Below, piece after piece: positions 8,200 to 16,339 of a stretch of 64,000 nucleotides of DNA. Position numbers and translations under genes: made by a program. A model generated the notes under the pieces. That model had not been told where the DNA came from and searched no databases. It worked only from the letters and a program-made list of their open reading frames with translations. Source of the DNA: Niallia alba (GTDB lineage Bacteria; Bacillota; Bacilli; Bacillales; Cytobacillaceae); assembly GCF_012933555.1 (NCBI RefSeq), contig NZ_JABBPK010000001.1, forward strand, positions 2,334,001-2,398,000. Direction: 5' to 3'. Positions within the stretch are counted from its first letter, which is position 1, and each line of letters starts with the position of its first letter.

Positions 8200-8670
8200 A
8201 TGAATACATATACTGCTAGTGCATTAAATCAAATAGAAATAGCTTTAAAAACCATAATCGAAATGATAGAGACATTAAAAGAGGCTGACTTACAGCAGAG
8301 GCCGGCAAGCAATAAACGATCGATAGGCGAGCTATTAGAACATATTGCCGTAATTTGTAGGGCTGATTTATTGATATCAAACGGTGCGACTCAAAAAGAG
8401 ATGGCGGAATACTATTCTAGTGTTTCATTAAAAAGCGTCAAGGATGTAAAAGATGCTATTGCCTATAATTATGAAATATTAAAAGATAGCTATAGAAATA
8501 TCACCGAATCGGAATTGCAAGAAAGGACTACATCTTATTGGGGTGCAACCTATACAAGGTATGAGTGGCTATTAGAAATAGTCGCACATATCTATCATCA
8601 TAGAGCTCAATTACATACACTGCTTGTTTACTGTTATGGAAAAGACTTGAATATTTTATTATTTGAATAG
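8200..8670 (+). CDS. DinB family protein
   Basis: A 156-residue four-helix-bundle protein of the DinB/YfiT superfamily. The metal-binding histidines are visible as LLEHIA (H48) and the pair in AHIYHHRAQLH near the C-terminus. The family includes damage-induced proteins and thiol-dependent transferases such as bacillithiol S-transferases. Start ATG with GGAGGAGGG upstream; a hairpin terminator follows. Monocistronic. The thiol-transferase activity is a family possibility, not shown here. Confidence 0.75.
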   Translation: MNTYTASALNQIEIALKTIIEMIETLKEADLQQRPASNKRSIGELLEHIAVICRADLLISNGATQKEMAEYYSSVSLKSVKDVKDAIAYNYEILKDSYRNITESELQERTTSYWGATYTRYEWLLEIVAHIYHHRAQLHTLLVYCYGKDLNILLFE

Positions 8671-8731
8671 GCTAGAATCACCAGACATATAGTTGTTAGA
8701 AAAAATGAAAGATGAGATAATTAATAAATAA

Positions 8732-8779
8732 AACACTATTCATCTTGGAAAGTTATTACCAATGAATAGTGTTTTTTGT
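8732..8779 (+). terminator. Rho-independent terminator
   Basis: AACACTATTCAT pairs exactly with ATGAATAGTGTT, followed by TTTT. It terminates the DinB-like gene. Confidence 0.8.
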
Positions 8780-8967
8780 TTTATTAAAGATAATGCAATG
8801 GCTGTAAATAACAGGTATTGGTAATCTAGATTCAAAAAAAAGAAAAAAGGGTAGAAAACTGATAATTATAAAAAAAAGGAAAAGCATAAATTTGTAGTAA
8901 AATGAATCATCTAAAGTGTACCACTCTTTAGTATGTGACATATAATTTATGAAAAAGGTGATTTATT

Positions 8968-9645
8968 ATAAAACATTTTTGGAAGCCATTCACATTTTTT
9001 GTGACGATCAGCCTCTTTATTTTATTTTTCCGTTATACAGATATTTTGCAGGCGATTCGTCAAGGGGAAATTGATTCTGTCACATCTGTATTTAAAGATA
9101 ATATTACTTATGCACTTATAGTAAGTTTATTTATAATGATTATTCAAAATAGCTTTACCGTTATCCCGTTAATATTAGTTATTACCCTAAATTTTTACTC
9201 GTTTGGCTTCTTTTATGGCTTTTTGTGGAGTTGGTTGTCAAGTGTGATAGCAGCAATGATTATCTTTCTTGCTATACGCTTTTGGTTTCAAGATTTCGTT
9301 CATAGCAAAGTCAAAAATCACCAAGATATGCTTGATAAAATCGAACATAAAGGAATGAGATATGTAATCTATGGTAGGGTTTTTCCTTTCTTCCCGACTA
9401 GTATTTTAAATATCATTGCAGGAGTAAGCAATATTTCTTTGCGTCCTTTTACCATTGGAACAGCGATAGGAAATTTCTTTTACTTTTTTGTCCTTGCATT
9501 AATTCCCTACGGTGTATTCTCCACGAATATTAATCCACTTGCACTAATTATTATCGTTTTGCTGATTACAGGGATTTTCTATTATTTTAATAGAAGAAAG
9601 CCGTCCTTTATGGAAAAAGTAAAGGAAATAAAGAAAAGAGCATAA
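8968..9645 (+). CDS. TVP38/TMEM64 (VTT/DedA-like) membrane protein
   Basis: About 225 residues, strongly hydrophobic, with the VTT-domain signature region: FYSFGFFYGFLWSWLSSVIAA, the conserved arginine and proline segment YGRVFPFFPTSILNIIAGVS, and a final helix before a basic tail. The family is thought to act in lipid or carrier translocation in the plasma membrane. The first conventional start (GTG 9001) has no ribosome site and would cut the first membrane segment; AAAGGTG ends 7 bases before ATA 8968, so the real start is probably ATA, with ATT 8965 as alternative. The frame is closed at 8959. Confidence 0.75.
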   Translation: MKHFWKPFTFFVTISLFILFFRYTDILQAIRQGEIDSVTSVFKDNITYALIVSLFIMIIQNSFTVIPLILVITLNFYSFGFFYGFLWSWLSSVIAAMIIFLAIRFWFQDFVHSKVKNHQDMLDKIEHKGMRYVIYGRVFPFFPTSILNIIAGVSNISLRPFTIGTAIGNFFYFFVLALIPYGVFSTNINPLALIIIVLLITGIFYYFNRRKPSFMEKVKEIKKRA

Positions 9646-9654
9646 TCAAATTTT

Positions 9655-9687
9655 CCGAAAGGTAGGATTTCTGCTTTTCGGTTTTTT
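9655..9687 (+). terminator. Rho-independent terminator
   Basis: CCGAAA...TTTTCGG stem followed by six Ts, directly after the VTT-domain gene. Confidence 0.75.
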
Positions 9688-9764
9688 AATTGTAAAAATT
9701 ATGAAACCATTTCAGAGGAAGGTTCGTATACAAACTATAAGCATAAAGAGGGAGGAATTGAACG

Positions 9765-10001
9765 ATGTTAGGAATTATTATTTTTGTATTTATAGCAATC
9801 TTATTGGTAAATATATTTAGTGCTCCTTCAAAAGGAGAGTCGAACGACATAAGTCATTATCATAACATCTATCATTCTCCACCATTTTCAGAAATACCAA
9901 CAGATGGTCCAAATGCATCTTTCTTCAATGGAGGGAATGATTGTGGAGGTTTTTCCTTTGATAGTGGAGGAGATTGTGGTGGCAGTGGCGGTGGCGAATA
10001 A
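9765..10001 (+). CDS. Small membrane-anchored Gly-rich protein (78 aa)
   Basis: Starts ATG behind GAGGGAGGA. Residues 2-19 form one N-terminal hydrophobic segment (LGIIIFVFIAILLVNIF), followed by a hydrophilic stretch with His, Ser and Pro and a tail rich in glycine with two CGG cysteines (NDCGGFSFDSGGDCGGSGGG). It is likely membrane-tethered with an exposed flexible tail. Function unknown. It may share a transcript with the interrupted gene at 10082, 80 bases downstream. Confidence 0.6.
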   Translation: MLGIIIFVFIAILLVNIFSAPSKGESNDISHYHNIYHSPPFSEIPTDGPNASFFNGGNDCGGFSFDSGGDCGGSGGGE

Positions 10002-10081
10002 AAAATATCTCCAAAATTTTCTATTTATAAAGAAAAATCGAAACTTTTCTGCAATATCAATCGTCCAATAGTTAAAGAGGA

Positions 10082-10525
10082 ATGAAAGGGGATAAAAACG
10101 TTCACATGTTTATGGTGGTAACAATAATTGCATTTATATTTGTTTGTATTTGGGTATTAATGGATACGATATACTTTTCCAAACCACCAAAACCTGAGGT
10201 ATTATGGAAGAATAACAAAATTCCAACTACAATTGGCTCAAATTGCTGGCAAGGCTCCTTGAAGGGCTCCTGTGTCGATTATGTTTATGCATCTCCTTGG
10301 GATATGGGATTGAAAAATGGTTCTGTTCGAGTGGAACCGAATGCAACGATTACGATTGATTTTAATAAAAAACCTTTAGACGGATCATTACAGGTTGCAG
10401 AAGTGTTTGAAGATGGGGAAGAGGAATTTATAGAGGTTAATAGAAACAAGATGACTGTTCCTGATAGAAAAGGTATATATGTATATAACATCACTAGTGT
10501 TGCATTAATTTATTTTCACTATTAA
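10082..10525 (+). pseudogene. Membrane-anchored protein, C-terminus replaced by IS4 end
   Basis: The frame encodes an N-terminal membrane anchor (VVTIIAFIFVCIWVLMD) and an extracytoplasmic domain with SNCWQGSLKGSC. From base 10492 the sequence is the left end of an IS4-family element: the last residues, TSVALIYFHY, are read from its inverted repeat. Removing the IS and one 9-bp duplication rejoins the frame to 11904-11961, giving the native end NIYAKWDQGNPNYTF plus SIKVE. So 15 or so native residues of a beta-rich domain are lost. Function unknown; resembles Bacillus lipoprotein-like small secreted domains. Confidence 0.75.
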
Positions 10526-11894
10526 AAATACTTAAAATGTTCAATTTTATTATTTTATGCAAAGAAAAAGTCCTTTATAATGGATAAGTCAGGTGGTAAC
10601 CCGTCCAAATCCACTAAAAAAGGACCAACTCATGGACAAGATTACACGAAAAACTTCATTTGGACAATGGTTTTCACCAATAAATCTTCAACTTTTTGAA
10701 GAAACCGTGAAAACGTTGAAATTAGATTACTATACGAAAAAACTAAAAACAGACTCATTTCTAAAATTACTCCTTTTTGCACAGCTACAAGAAGTCGAAA
10801 GTTTGCATGAGCTAAGCGATTGTCTTTTCGACGACCAACTACAAAAAGGCATTGATCTTGATTCAATCAGTATTTCTCAGCTCTCACGCCGATTAAACGG
10901 TATAAATCCAGATTTATTTCAAAGGCTTTTCCTTGATTTAGTCGCACAAATTCATGCAAAAACACATTATACAAAGCTTATTATGCCGTTAAAAATCATT
11001 GATTCAAGCACATTGCCACTTAATTTGACCAATCATAAATGGGCAAAGTTCCGCAAAACAAAAGCGGGTGTCAAGTTGCATTTGAGACTTGTGTTTATGG
11101 AAAAAGGGAGTTCCTATCCTGAAAAGGCTGTTTTAACAACGGCAAAAGAACATGATCGTGGTCAGCTTGAAATCATGGTTGATGATAAAGAATGCATGTA
11201 TGTGTTTGACCGTGGCTACCTAGATTACGAGCGCTTTGACCGAATGACAGATGATGGTTACTTTTTTCTTTCAAGGCTACGGAAAAACGCAGTCATACGG
11301 GAAGTTTATAATTTTAAACTACCCGAGAATTCAGCTGTTTTGTCAGATCAAATGGTGTTGATTGGTACGACTCAAAACCGTGCTGAAAATTACTTTCGTC
11401 TTCTAAAAGTGATGGATTCAAAAGGAAATGAACTGCATTTAATTACCAATCGTTTTGATTTGAGTGCCGAAGAAATTTCAGAGATGTACAAATCACGGTG
11501 GGCAATTGAGTTGTTCTTTAAATGGATCAAACAGCATCTCAGCATCAAAAAGTTCTACGGTCAAAGTGAATGGGCGATTCAAAACCAAGTGTTTATCGCA
11601 CTGATTGTTTTTTGCCTACATGTTCTCGTACAACTTGAAACAAGAAGTAAGCGAAAAACCTTACAAATTAGCCGTTATTTAAGGGCTGCATTGTGGAAAC
11701 CAGCCCATATCTGGCTTCGAAAGATTGAAGGGAAAGCCATCCCTTAATAAGCAAATTGTTGTTGTCGCACAAGTCTAATTGTAAAAAAAACCCAAATGGA
11801 TGGAGCCACCTTTGAATAGGTATTTACCTTTTTGGCTCTAAACAAGGAGGATAATCAGACTGAAAATTGCGACAATATTTATGCAACACTAGTG
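10492..11894 (+). mobile_element. IS4-family insertion sequence, copy 1 (1403 bp)
   Basis: Ends are CACTAGTGTTGCAT on the left and its inverse ATGCAACACTAGTG on the right. Flanks carry a 9-bp target duplication ATATAACAT (10483-10491 and 11895-11903). It holds one transposase gene and is inserted into the gene at 10082. It is nearly identical in product and identical in length to the copy at 44927-46329, which lies in opposite orientation. Confidence 0.95.
10632..11747 (+). CDS. IS4-family transposase
   Basis: A 371-residue DDE transposase. The start is the ATG of MDKITRKTSFGQW, with AAAGGAC upstream; a longer frame exists but lacks a ribosome site. DDE residues lie in KIIDSSTLPL, VFDRGYLDYERFDR and the YREK signature YKSRWAIELFFKWIK (Y-x2-R-x3-E-x6-K), diagnostic of IS4. 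The frame is intact, so the element may still be active. It cuts and pastes the surrounding 1.4-kb element. Confidence 0.95.
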   Translation: MDKITRKTSFGQWFSPINLQLFEETVKTLKLDYYTKKLKTDSFLKLLLFAQLQEVESLHELSDCLFDDQLQKGIDLDSISISQLSRRLNGINPDLFQRLFLDLVAQIHAKTHYTKLIMPLKIIDSSTLPLNLTNHKWAKFRKTKAGVKLHLRLVFMEKGSSYPEKAVLTTAKEHDRGQLEIMVDDKECMYVFDRGYLDYERFDRMTDDGYFFLSRLRKNAVIREVYNFKLPENSAVLSDQMVLIGTTQNRAENYFRLLKVMDSKGNELHLITNRFDLSAEEISEMYKSRWAIELFFKWIKQHLSIKKFYGQSEWAIQNQVFIALIVFCLHVLVQLETRSKRKTLQISRYLRAALWKPAHIWLRKIEGKAIP

Positions 11895-11903
11895 ATATAA
11901 CAT

Positions 11904-11961
11904 CTATGCCAAATGGGATCAAGGAAATCCTAATTATACGTTCTCTATTAAGGTAGAATAG
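11904..11961 (+). pseudogene. 3' remnant of the gene at 10082
   Basis: Bases after the right-hand target duplication continue the interrupted frame (YAKWDQGNPNYTF, SIKVE, stop TAG at 11959). The pattern of Asn, Tyr and alternating hydrophobic residues fits a C-terminal beta strand. A terminator overlaps its stop. Confidence 0.7.
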
Positions 11962-12004
11962 GTTGTCTAACCCCAAGCTGTTAGCGGGATAGACAGCCTA
12001 TTTT
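11957..12004 (+). terminator. Rho-independent terminator
   Basis: AATAGGTTGTCT pairs with AGACAGCCTATT (one G-U), followed by TTT. It overlaps the native stop of the gene broken by IS4 copy 1 and was presumably its own terminator. Confidence 0.7.
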
Positions 12005-12057
12005 ACCGTAAGAAATACATACATAATATTAAATGAAGAAGCAGGGAAGGGAAAGGA

Positions 12058-12126
12058 ATGAAAAATTATCCGATTTTTAATTTAATGATTGCGCTAGTTT
12101 TCCTATTATTATTAATTGCGAGTAAG
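12058..12126 (+). pseudogene. Small two-TM membrane protein, 5' part (split by ISLre2)
   Basis: ATG behind GGGAAAGGA opens MKNYPIFNLMIALVFLLLL, a first membrane helix. The frame runs into the ISLre2 element at 12127 after the target duplication GCGAGTAAG. Joining to 13777 restores a roughly 70-residue protein with a second helix and a basic tail. Function unknown. Confidence 0.7.
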
Positions 12127-12159
12127 GTATGAGTAAAATGTTTGTGGGAGAATAAATAT

Positions 12160-12227
12160 CCTTTTTGTCTAGTTGGGGGACGAGTCCCCCAACTAGACAA
12201 AAAGGCCACCAAGCGAAAGCGCGGTAG
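12160..12227 (+). other. Perfect 22-bp hairpin with GA loop plus conserved tail
   Basis: CCTTTTTGTCTAGTTGGGGG-AC (12160-12181) is the exact inverse of 12184-12205, with GA in the middle. The tail 12206-12227 reads CCACCAAGCGAAAGCGCGG-TAG and can fold into a small GAAA-capped hairpin. The same architecture occurs in the IS3-type element at 47352-47418 with an unrelated stem. It lies between the element end and the transposase start, so it may block read-in transcription or act as a structured RNA; there is no U-run after it. Confidence 0.8.
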
Positions 12228-12311
12228 CTGGAAAAAATTAAGTATTAAAAAAGAGAGCTTCCTTTTGTAAAGTAGAGTTTGACTAGAACACTACGAAAAG
12301 GAGAGGCTCTC

Positions 12312-13649
12312 ATGAATCAATGTAACACAAAAATGCCATCATTAAAAGAATTGGAAAAAACTTTATTTCGAACACTACAAATGACCTTTCAAGAAATCCT
12401 TGTTCAAACATTAGAAAATTGGGATCTAGAGATTGCTCAGCAACGAGACAAAAGAAGATTTGCTTTACGAGATAAACGAGAAATACGAGTAGATACAGCG
12501 TTTGGAGCAGTGGAGCTGAAGCGTAATTATTATTTCGATCGTGTAACCAAAAAATATATTTGTCTGTTAGATCATTATTTACAGTTTCAAGGGAATAAAG
12601 GGTTTAGTCCACTATTAGAAGAATGGGGGCTAGAATTAGCGACAAATGGTTCCTCCTATCGAAAGGCGGTGGAAACGTTCGAACAATTTTTAGGCTATTC
12701 GGCGATGAGCCACGAAGCATTACGGCAACATCTTCTTCATACAAGCGTACTTCCCGCTAAGGAAAAACGTCCTTTTCAAAAGGTGTTGTTTGTCGAAGTA
12801 GATGGATTATATGTGAAGAGTCAAGAAAAGAAAAAGCGTGGATGGGAGTTGAAATTCGCCGCTGTACATGAGGGATGGAAAGAAAACGGAAAGCGAGTCA
12901 GGCTCCGAAATAAAAGGCATTTTCTCTATGAAGAAAAAGAACCCTTTTGGGAAGCTTTTGAAACATTCTTACAGAATCATTATGCGTATGATCCAACCCA
13001 AACCTTGCTTATTATTAATGGCGATGGAGCAGGCTGGATAACGGCATGTCGGGAGTATTTTCGGGAACGCGCCTTTTTCACCATGGACCGTTTTCATGTC
13101 GCTCGTTCGATGAAGCAACTAATGAAGAGCCATCCTCGATACCGCTACATGAAAAGAGCGTTAAGAAACTACCAGGTAGAAACATTACTTCTAGAGTTGA
13201 ATAGCGCAGTAGGAACAATGGATACACCAGAAAAAGAAGAAAAACTAGAGCATTTCCTTGCCTTTTTAACGCATCATCAGGAAACCATAAAAGATTACCG
13301 TAGTTGGTTACAGGAAAAAGGTGTGGACACGACAGCGTATCGTCCAATGGGAAGTGCAGAGGCGATGATGAATCAATTAGCCAAACGATTAAAGAATGGA
13401 AGAGCATGGAGCAAAAAAGGAGTCATGAGCATGGCGCGCTTGTGGATTGGATTGAAGGATGACCTATCCATCCAAACGATATATGGAAAATGGGAAAAAG
13501 CCACGGAAAAATCAAAGAAAGAGCATCGACCGAAAAGAAAAATACCCACAAAATTAGTAACAGAAACCGTGCGTCAGAACATGCCATACTTAAATCAAGC
13601 GATTGGAAAACCCGTTCACTTTGCCTTACAGGGATTAAAAGGTTTTTAA
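12312..13649 (+). CDS. ISLre2-family transposase
   Basis: A 445-residue protein of the ISLre2 (UPF0236-like) family, starting at the ATG behind GGAGAGG. Recognisable blocks are VDTAFGAVELKRNYYFD, VEVDGLYVKSQEKKK, IINGDGAGWI, FTMDRFHVARSM and the C-terminal RPMGSAEAMMNQLAKRLK. The aspartates in VEVDG and NGDGAGW are the likely catalytic acids. The frame is intact. Downstream, 13650-13767 is non-coding element end. Confidence 0.92.
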   Translation: MNQCNTKMPSLKELEKTLFRTLQMTFQEILVQTLENWDLEIAQQRDKRRFALRDKREIRVDTAFGAVELKRNYYFDRVTKKYICLLDHYLQFQGNKGFSPLLEEWGLELATNGSSYRKAVETFEQFLGYSAMSHEALRQHLLHTSVLPAKEKRPFQKVLFVEVDGLYVKSQEKKKRGWELKFAAVHEGWKENGKRVRLRNKRHFLYEEKEPFWEAFETFLQNHYAYDPTQTLLIINGDGAGWITACREYFRERAFFTMDRFHVARSMKQLMKSHPRYRYMKRALRNYQVETLLLELNSAVGTMDTPEKEEKLEHFLAFLTHHQETIKDYRSWLQEKGVDTTAYRPMGSAEAMMNQLAKRLKNGRAWSKKGVMSMARLWIGLKDDLSIQTIYGKWEKATEKSKKEHRPKRKIPTKLVTETVRQNMPYLNQAIGKPVHFALQGLKGF

Positions 13650-13776
13650 AAAATGAGAGAATCAACAGTTGGAAGAACAAAACCAATTGGAAAGCGGATA
13701 CAAACTTAGAGGTTTTACTTTATAAAAAAGGGAGCTAAAAAAACTCCCACAAAAACTTGACTCAATCGCGAGTAAG

Positions 13777-13920
13777 AAGATATTTGACAATTATTTAGCC
13801 GCAGTTATCATTTTTGGCACTTTTTTCTGTATTTATTTAGGACGGTCTATTCTCTATTTAATTCGACATTTTGACACGCAAAAAACAAATCGCATATCTG
13901 TCAAAAGGAAGCAGAAATGA
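13777..13920 (+). pseudogene. Small two-TM membrane protein, 3' part
   Basis: Continues the frame interrupted at 12126: KIFDNYLAAVIIFGTFFCIY, a second hydrophobic helix, then LGRSILYLIRHFDTQ and a lysine/arginine-rich end, stop TGA at 13918. Same frame after removal of one 9-bp duplication, which shows the insertion is recent enough to leave no other mutation. Confidence 0.7.
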
Positions 13921-13972
13921 ACCGGAAAACGATAAATAATCCCTATATAATAGTGGTAAGGATGTGGGATAA

Positions 13973-14830
13973 GTGACATGGTTGGAAGGACTACAAAAAG
14001 CATTGAATTATATCGAGAAAAACTTAGAAGAAAAGCTCGAAATCGAAGAGATTGCACGTGTTGCGAATGTATCTGCTTTTCACTTTCAACGCACATTCGC
14101 CATCCTTACGGAAATACCAGTAGGGGAATATATTAGAAGAAGACGACTGTCGATAGCTGGGCAAAGCTTGCTTCAATCAAAGGAAAAGATTATTGATATT
14201 GCTTTTAAATATGGATATGAAACACCTGAGGCTTTTACAAAAGCATATCGCAGGCAGCATGGTATTACGCCGAGTGAAACGAGAAGAGGCATTGGCAGTC
14301 TGAAAATATATAACCCACTCGTCATTCAAGTACAGCTGAAAGGGGCAGAACCAATGAAGGTAAAAGTAGTAGACAAAGAGGAATTTACAATTGTCGGTAT
14401 GAAAAAGTCTTATTCCTTTCAAGAAGATGAAAATCTTCGCGAAATCCCTAAGCTCTGGGAAGAGGTAAATAAGAATGGAACAGTGAACGAGCTTTTGATG
14501 TTATCAGTAGGTGAAGTGCCAGGCGTACTTGGTGTTTGTGTAGACCAATCGGAAGCTAGCGGGAAAAATATGGATTACTGGATAGCGGTTGCTACTGAAG
14601 AAAAGTCAGCAAAATACGACCAGCTTATCATTCCAGCATCCAAATGGGCAGTTTTTGAAGTACATGGACCAATGCCACATAGTATGCAAAACGTTTGGAA
14701 ACAGATTTATTCGGAATGGATGCCGACCAGTACTTATCAACAAGCAGGCTATATCTCCTTTGAACGATACACAGACGATGATCCATCAAGTGACAATTGC
14801 TATTCGGAAATTTGGATTCCAGTAAAATAA
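13973..14830 (+). CDS. AraC family regulator with GyrI-like effector domain
   Basis: A 285-residue protein. Residues 1-105 hold two AraC-type helix-turn-helix motifs (LEIEEIARVANVSAFHFQR and IIDIAFKYGYETPEAFTKAY, ending in the signature RRQHGITPSETR). Residues ~120-285 form a GyrI-like/effector-binding domain (MKVKVVDKEEFTIVGMKKSY, YWIAVATEE, WAVFEVHGPMP, YSEIWIPVK). This SoxS/Rob-type architecture senses hydrophobic compounds. Start GTG behind GGTAAGGATG. It is monocistronic with a strong terminator, so its targets are elsewhere. Confidence 0.88.
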   Translation: MTWLEGLQKALNYIEKNLEEKLEIEEIARVANVSAFHFQRTFAILTEIPVGEYIRRRRLSIAGQSLLQSKEKIIDIAFKYGYETPEAFTKAYRRQHGITPSETRRGIGSLKIYNPLVIQVQLKGAEPMKVKVVDKEEFTIVGMKKSYSFQEDENLREIPKLWEEVNKNGTVNELLMLSVGEVPGVLGVCVDQSEASGKNMDYWIAVATEEKSAKYDQLIIPASKWAVFEVHGPMPHSMQNVWKQIYSEWMPTSTYQQAGYISFERYTDDDPSSDNCYSEIWIPVK

Positions 14831-14831
14831 T

Positions 14832-14890
14832 AAAAAACCGATGGAATGACAATGCTAGTAGGCATAAAGTCAGATTCCATCGGTTTTTTT
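14832..14890 (+). terminator. Rho-independent terminator
   Basis: A 16-bp stem, AAAAAACCGATGGAAT with ATTCCATCGGTTTTTT, directly after the AraC-family gene. Confidence 0.88.
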
Positions 14891-15207
14891 ATTGGATGAA
14901 CGGATTTTTTGGTGGGAGGGAAGAGGCGATTGGCGTTTAGATGGGGGATGAAAACTATTTTTCAGAGAAGGGAAAAGTGGCGTTCATAAACAAAATGAAC
15001 CACCTTTGCAAGTGAAACTAAGTGAACAAAATCATTCATAAGAGGCGCGACTCTCACTTTTTAGAAAAAAACAACGTCCATAACTAAAACCAATCCCCAT
15101 TCTTCAGAGAATAATAGAATAATCTTCTCACGCTCTCAATCTAAAAAAAATTTAAGAAAAAATTAAGCCAACTCTAGCATAATAAAGCTACATTACAGAT
15201 AGGAGAG
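14891..15207. other. Intergenic stretch without a gene
   Basis: No reading frame with a ribosome site. Just before the next gene, CATAAT at about 15177 could be a -10 box and AGGAGAGATG provides the ribosome site for the gene at 15208. Otherwise I see nothing. Confidence 0.4.
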
Positions 15208-15606
15208 ATGAAAGTGAAGAAAATTCAACATTGGATAGGTATAATTGCGATGTTATTCTTATTGGTTCAATCAACAATTGGGGTTGAAGCATATGTAAAT
15301 AGGGAAGAGCCTTCTGAGAGAATGGGCATGTTGGGACAACCTCCGACGGATGCAACTGCCTCAGCAAATACAAACATAAATTCAAATACGAATACCAGTT
15401 CCACAGAAAATAATGGTTTTTCCATGGATAATCAAAATGGCATGGCGCCGTTTAATGGAATGGAAGGAAGAGGCGATGCTCCGATGGGGAACAATGGAAG
15501 TACTGCAAGTTTAGTAGGTTACATTACTGGGATAATCCTTTCACTTGGCGGATTAGTAGTAACTTTCCTAAGCAGGCGAAAAAACAAACAAATCATTACA
15601 GAATAA
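15208..15606 (+). CDS. Exported membrane protein with Asn/Ser/Thr-rich stalk
   Basis: A 132-residue protein with an N-terminal signal sequence (IGIIAMLFLLVQSTIGVEA, cleavage likely after VEA), a low-complexity Asn/Thr/Ser/Gly/Met-rich middle, and a C-terminal membrane segment (LVGYITGIILSLGGLVVTFL) followed by RRKNK. This is a type I topology with a short exposed stalk, as if a sortase-less surface anchor. Start ATG behind ATAGGAGAG. No family recognised. Confidence 0.65.
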   Translation: MKVKKIQHWIGIIAMLFLLVQSTIGVEAYVNREEPSERMGMLGQPPTDATASANTNINSNTNTSSTENNGFSMDNQNGMAPFNGMEGRGDAPMGNNGSTASLVGYITGIILSLGGLVVTFLSRRKNKQIITE

Positions 15607-15624
15607 TAGCAGCAAGTAGAAAAA

Positions 15625-15663
15625 GCAGCAACTAGATTCTATTCTAGTTGTTGCCTTTTTTTT
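15625..15663 (+). terminator. Rho-independent terminator
   Basis: GCAGCAACTAGA pairs with TCTAGTTGTTGC, followed by a run of eight Ts. Ends the gene at 15208; on the other strand it would also sit beyond the convergent gene at 15667. Confidence 0.85.
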
Positions 15664-15666
15664 CAA

Positions 15667-15960
15667 TCAATAAAAGGGGTAATTTCCGTAAGTAGAATAA
15701 GCTGGATTATAGCCATATGGTTGAGCGTAAGAAGGGAAAGTTTGACCATAATTCCAATGCTGTTGATGAGTAGTAGGAACATGATGGAAAGGAGTGATAA
15801 TTAGTGGATTACCCGCAGTAAAGCCACCTGCTGGCGTAACTGCACCAAGAGGAATAGCTCCAACTCCTACTGCTCCATGACCTACGCCTCCAAAACCACC
15901 AACTCCAACTGGTCCAACAGCACCTATATGTCCACCGAAAGCTCTATTTTGAGAATTCAT
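15667..15960 (-). CDS. Gly/His/Tyr-rich protein, spore-coat-like
   Basis: A 97-residue protein with an ideal GAGGGAGGTGA ribosome site. The first half is Gly/Val/Ala-rich in short repeats (GAVGPVGVGGFGGVGHGAVG), the middle has FHHVPTTHQQHWNYG, and the C-terminus is Tyr/Pro-rich (AYSTYGNYPFY). No signal peptide or membrane helix. Composition is like small Bacillus coat or exosporium proteins, which would place it in the mother cell during sporulation, but no sporulation promoter could be demonstrated. Function inferred from composition only. Confidence 0.6.
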   Translation of the reverse strand: MNSQNRAFGGHIGAVGPVGVGGFGGVGHGAVGVGAIPLGAVTPAGGFTAGNPLIITPFHHVPTTHQQHWNYGQTFPSYAQPYGYNPAYSTYGNYPFY

Positions 15961-16037
15961 TATTATTTCACCTCCCTCAATACTATATGTAAATGGAAAA
16001 GAAAGGCGCTTGCCCCTTTTTAAAAATAAAAAAAGTA

Positions 16038-16067
16038 TTGGATTCTTCCGAAAAGTGTGTGTATAAT
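16038..16067 (+). promoter_or_regulatory. Sigma-A promoter of argS
   Basis: TTGGAT (16038-16043), 18 bases, TATAAT (16062-16067). Transcription would begin near 16074, just before the T-box leader. Confidence 0.7.
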
Positions 16068-16080
16068 AAGAAAAAATATT

Positions 16081-16318
16081 GAAATTCGTTGAAAAAGAGA
16101 GTAGCTAATTGGAAAGCAATAGCGAATTAGGGATGGTGGAAGCCTAATGTGGAACAATTAGTGAAACGCACTTTGGAGATATCATTCTGAATGAAAGTAG
16201 GAATGATCGGTTACAGGCCGTTAACTGATTTAAGTGGTTATGCAAGTAACAATTAGAGTGGTACCGCGGGATTTTGAGCTCTCGCCTCTTCGTTTGGAAG
16301 AGGTGGGGGCTTTTTATA
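16081..16318 (+). promoter_or_regulatory. T-box leader, arginine specifier CGC
   Basis: Stem I shows the AGAGAGTAG motif, the distal AGGGATGGTGGAAGCC block and the specifier loop GTGAAACGCAC, with CGC (arginine) at 16167-16169. The T-box sequence AGAGTGGTACCGCGG (16255-16269) pairs with an uncharged tRNA acceptor end. The terminator is GCCTCTTC/GAAGAGGT plus outer pairs, then Ts to about 16315. Uncharged tRNA-Arg should stabilise the antiterminator and raise argS expression. Confidence 0.92.
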
Positions 16319-16339
16319 TTTCATAAAAGGAGAATATTG

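Larger units (their letters stand above)
12127..13767 (+). mobile_element. ISLre2-family insertion sequence (1641 bp)
   Basis: Imperfect terminal repeats: GTATGAGTAAAATGTTTGTG on the left, and GATTGAGTCAAGTTTTTGTG read inward from the right. Flanks carry a 9-bp duplication GCGAGTAAG (12118-12126 and 13768-13776). It contains one intact transposase gene and, ahead of it, a perfect 22-bp hairpin with a conserved tail. The target is a small membrane-protein gene. Confidence 0.92.

Noticed and set aside
15981-15989. Possible sporulation sigma-K/E -10 box (CATATAGTA on the minus strand) for the Gly-rich gene
   Set aside because: Transcription would start inside the ribosome site and no -35 element fits.
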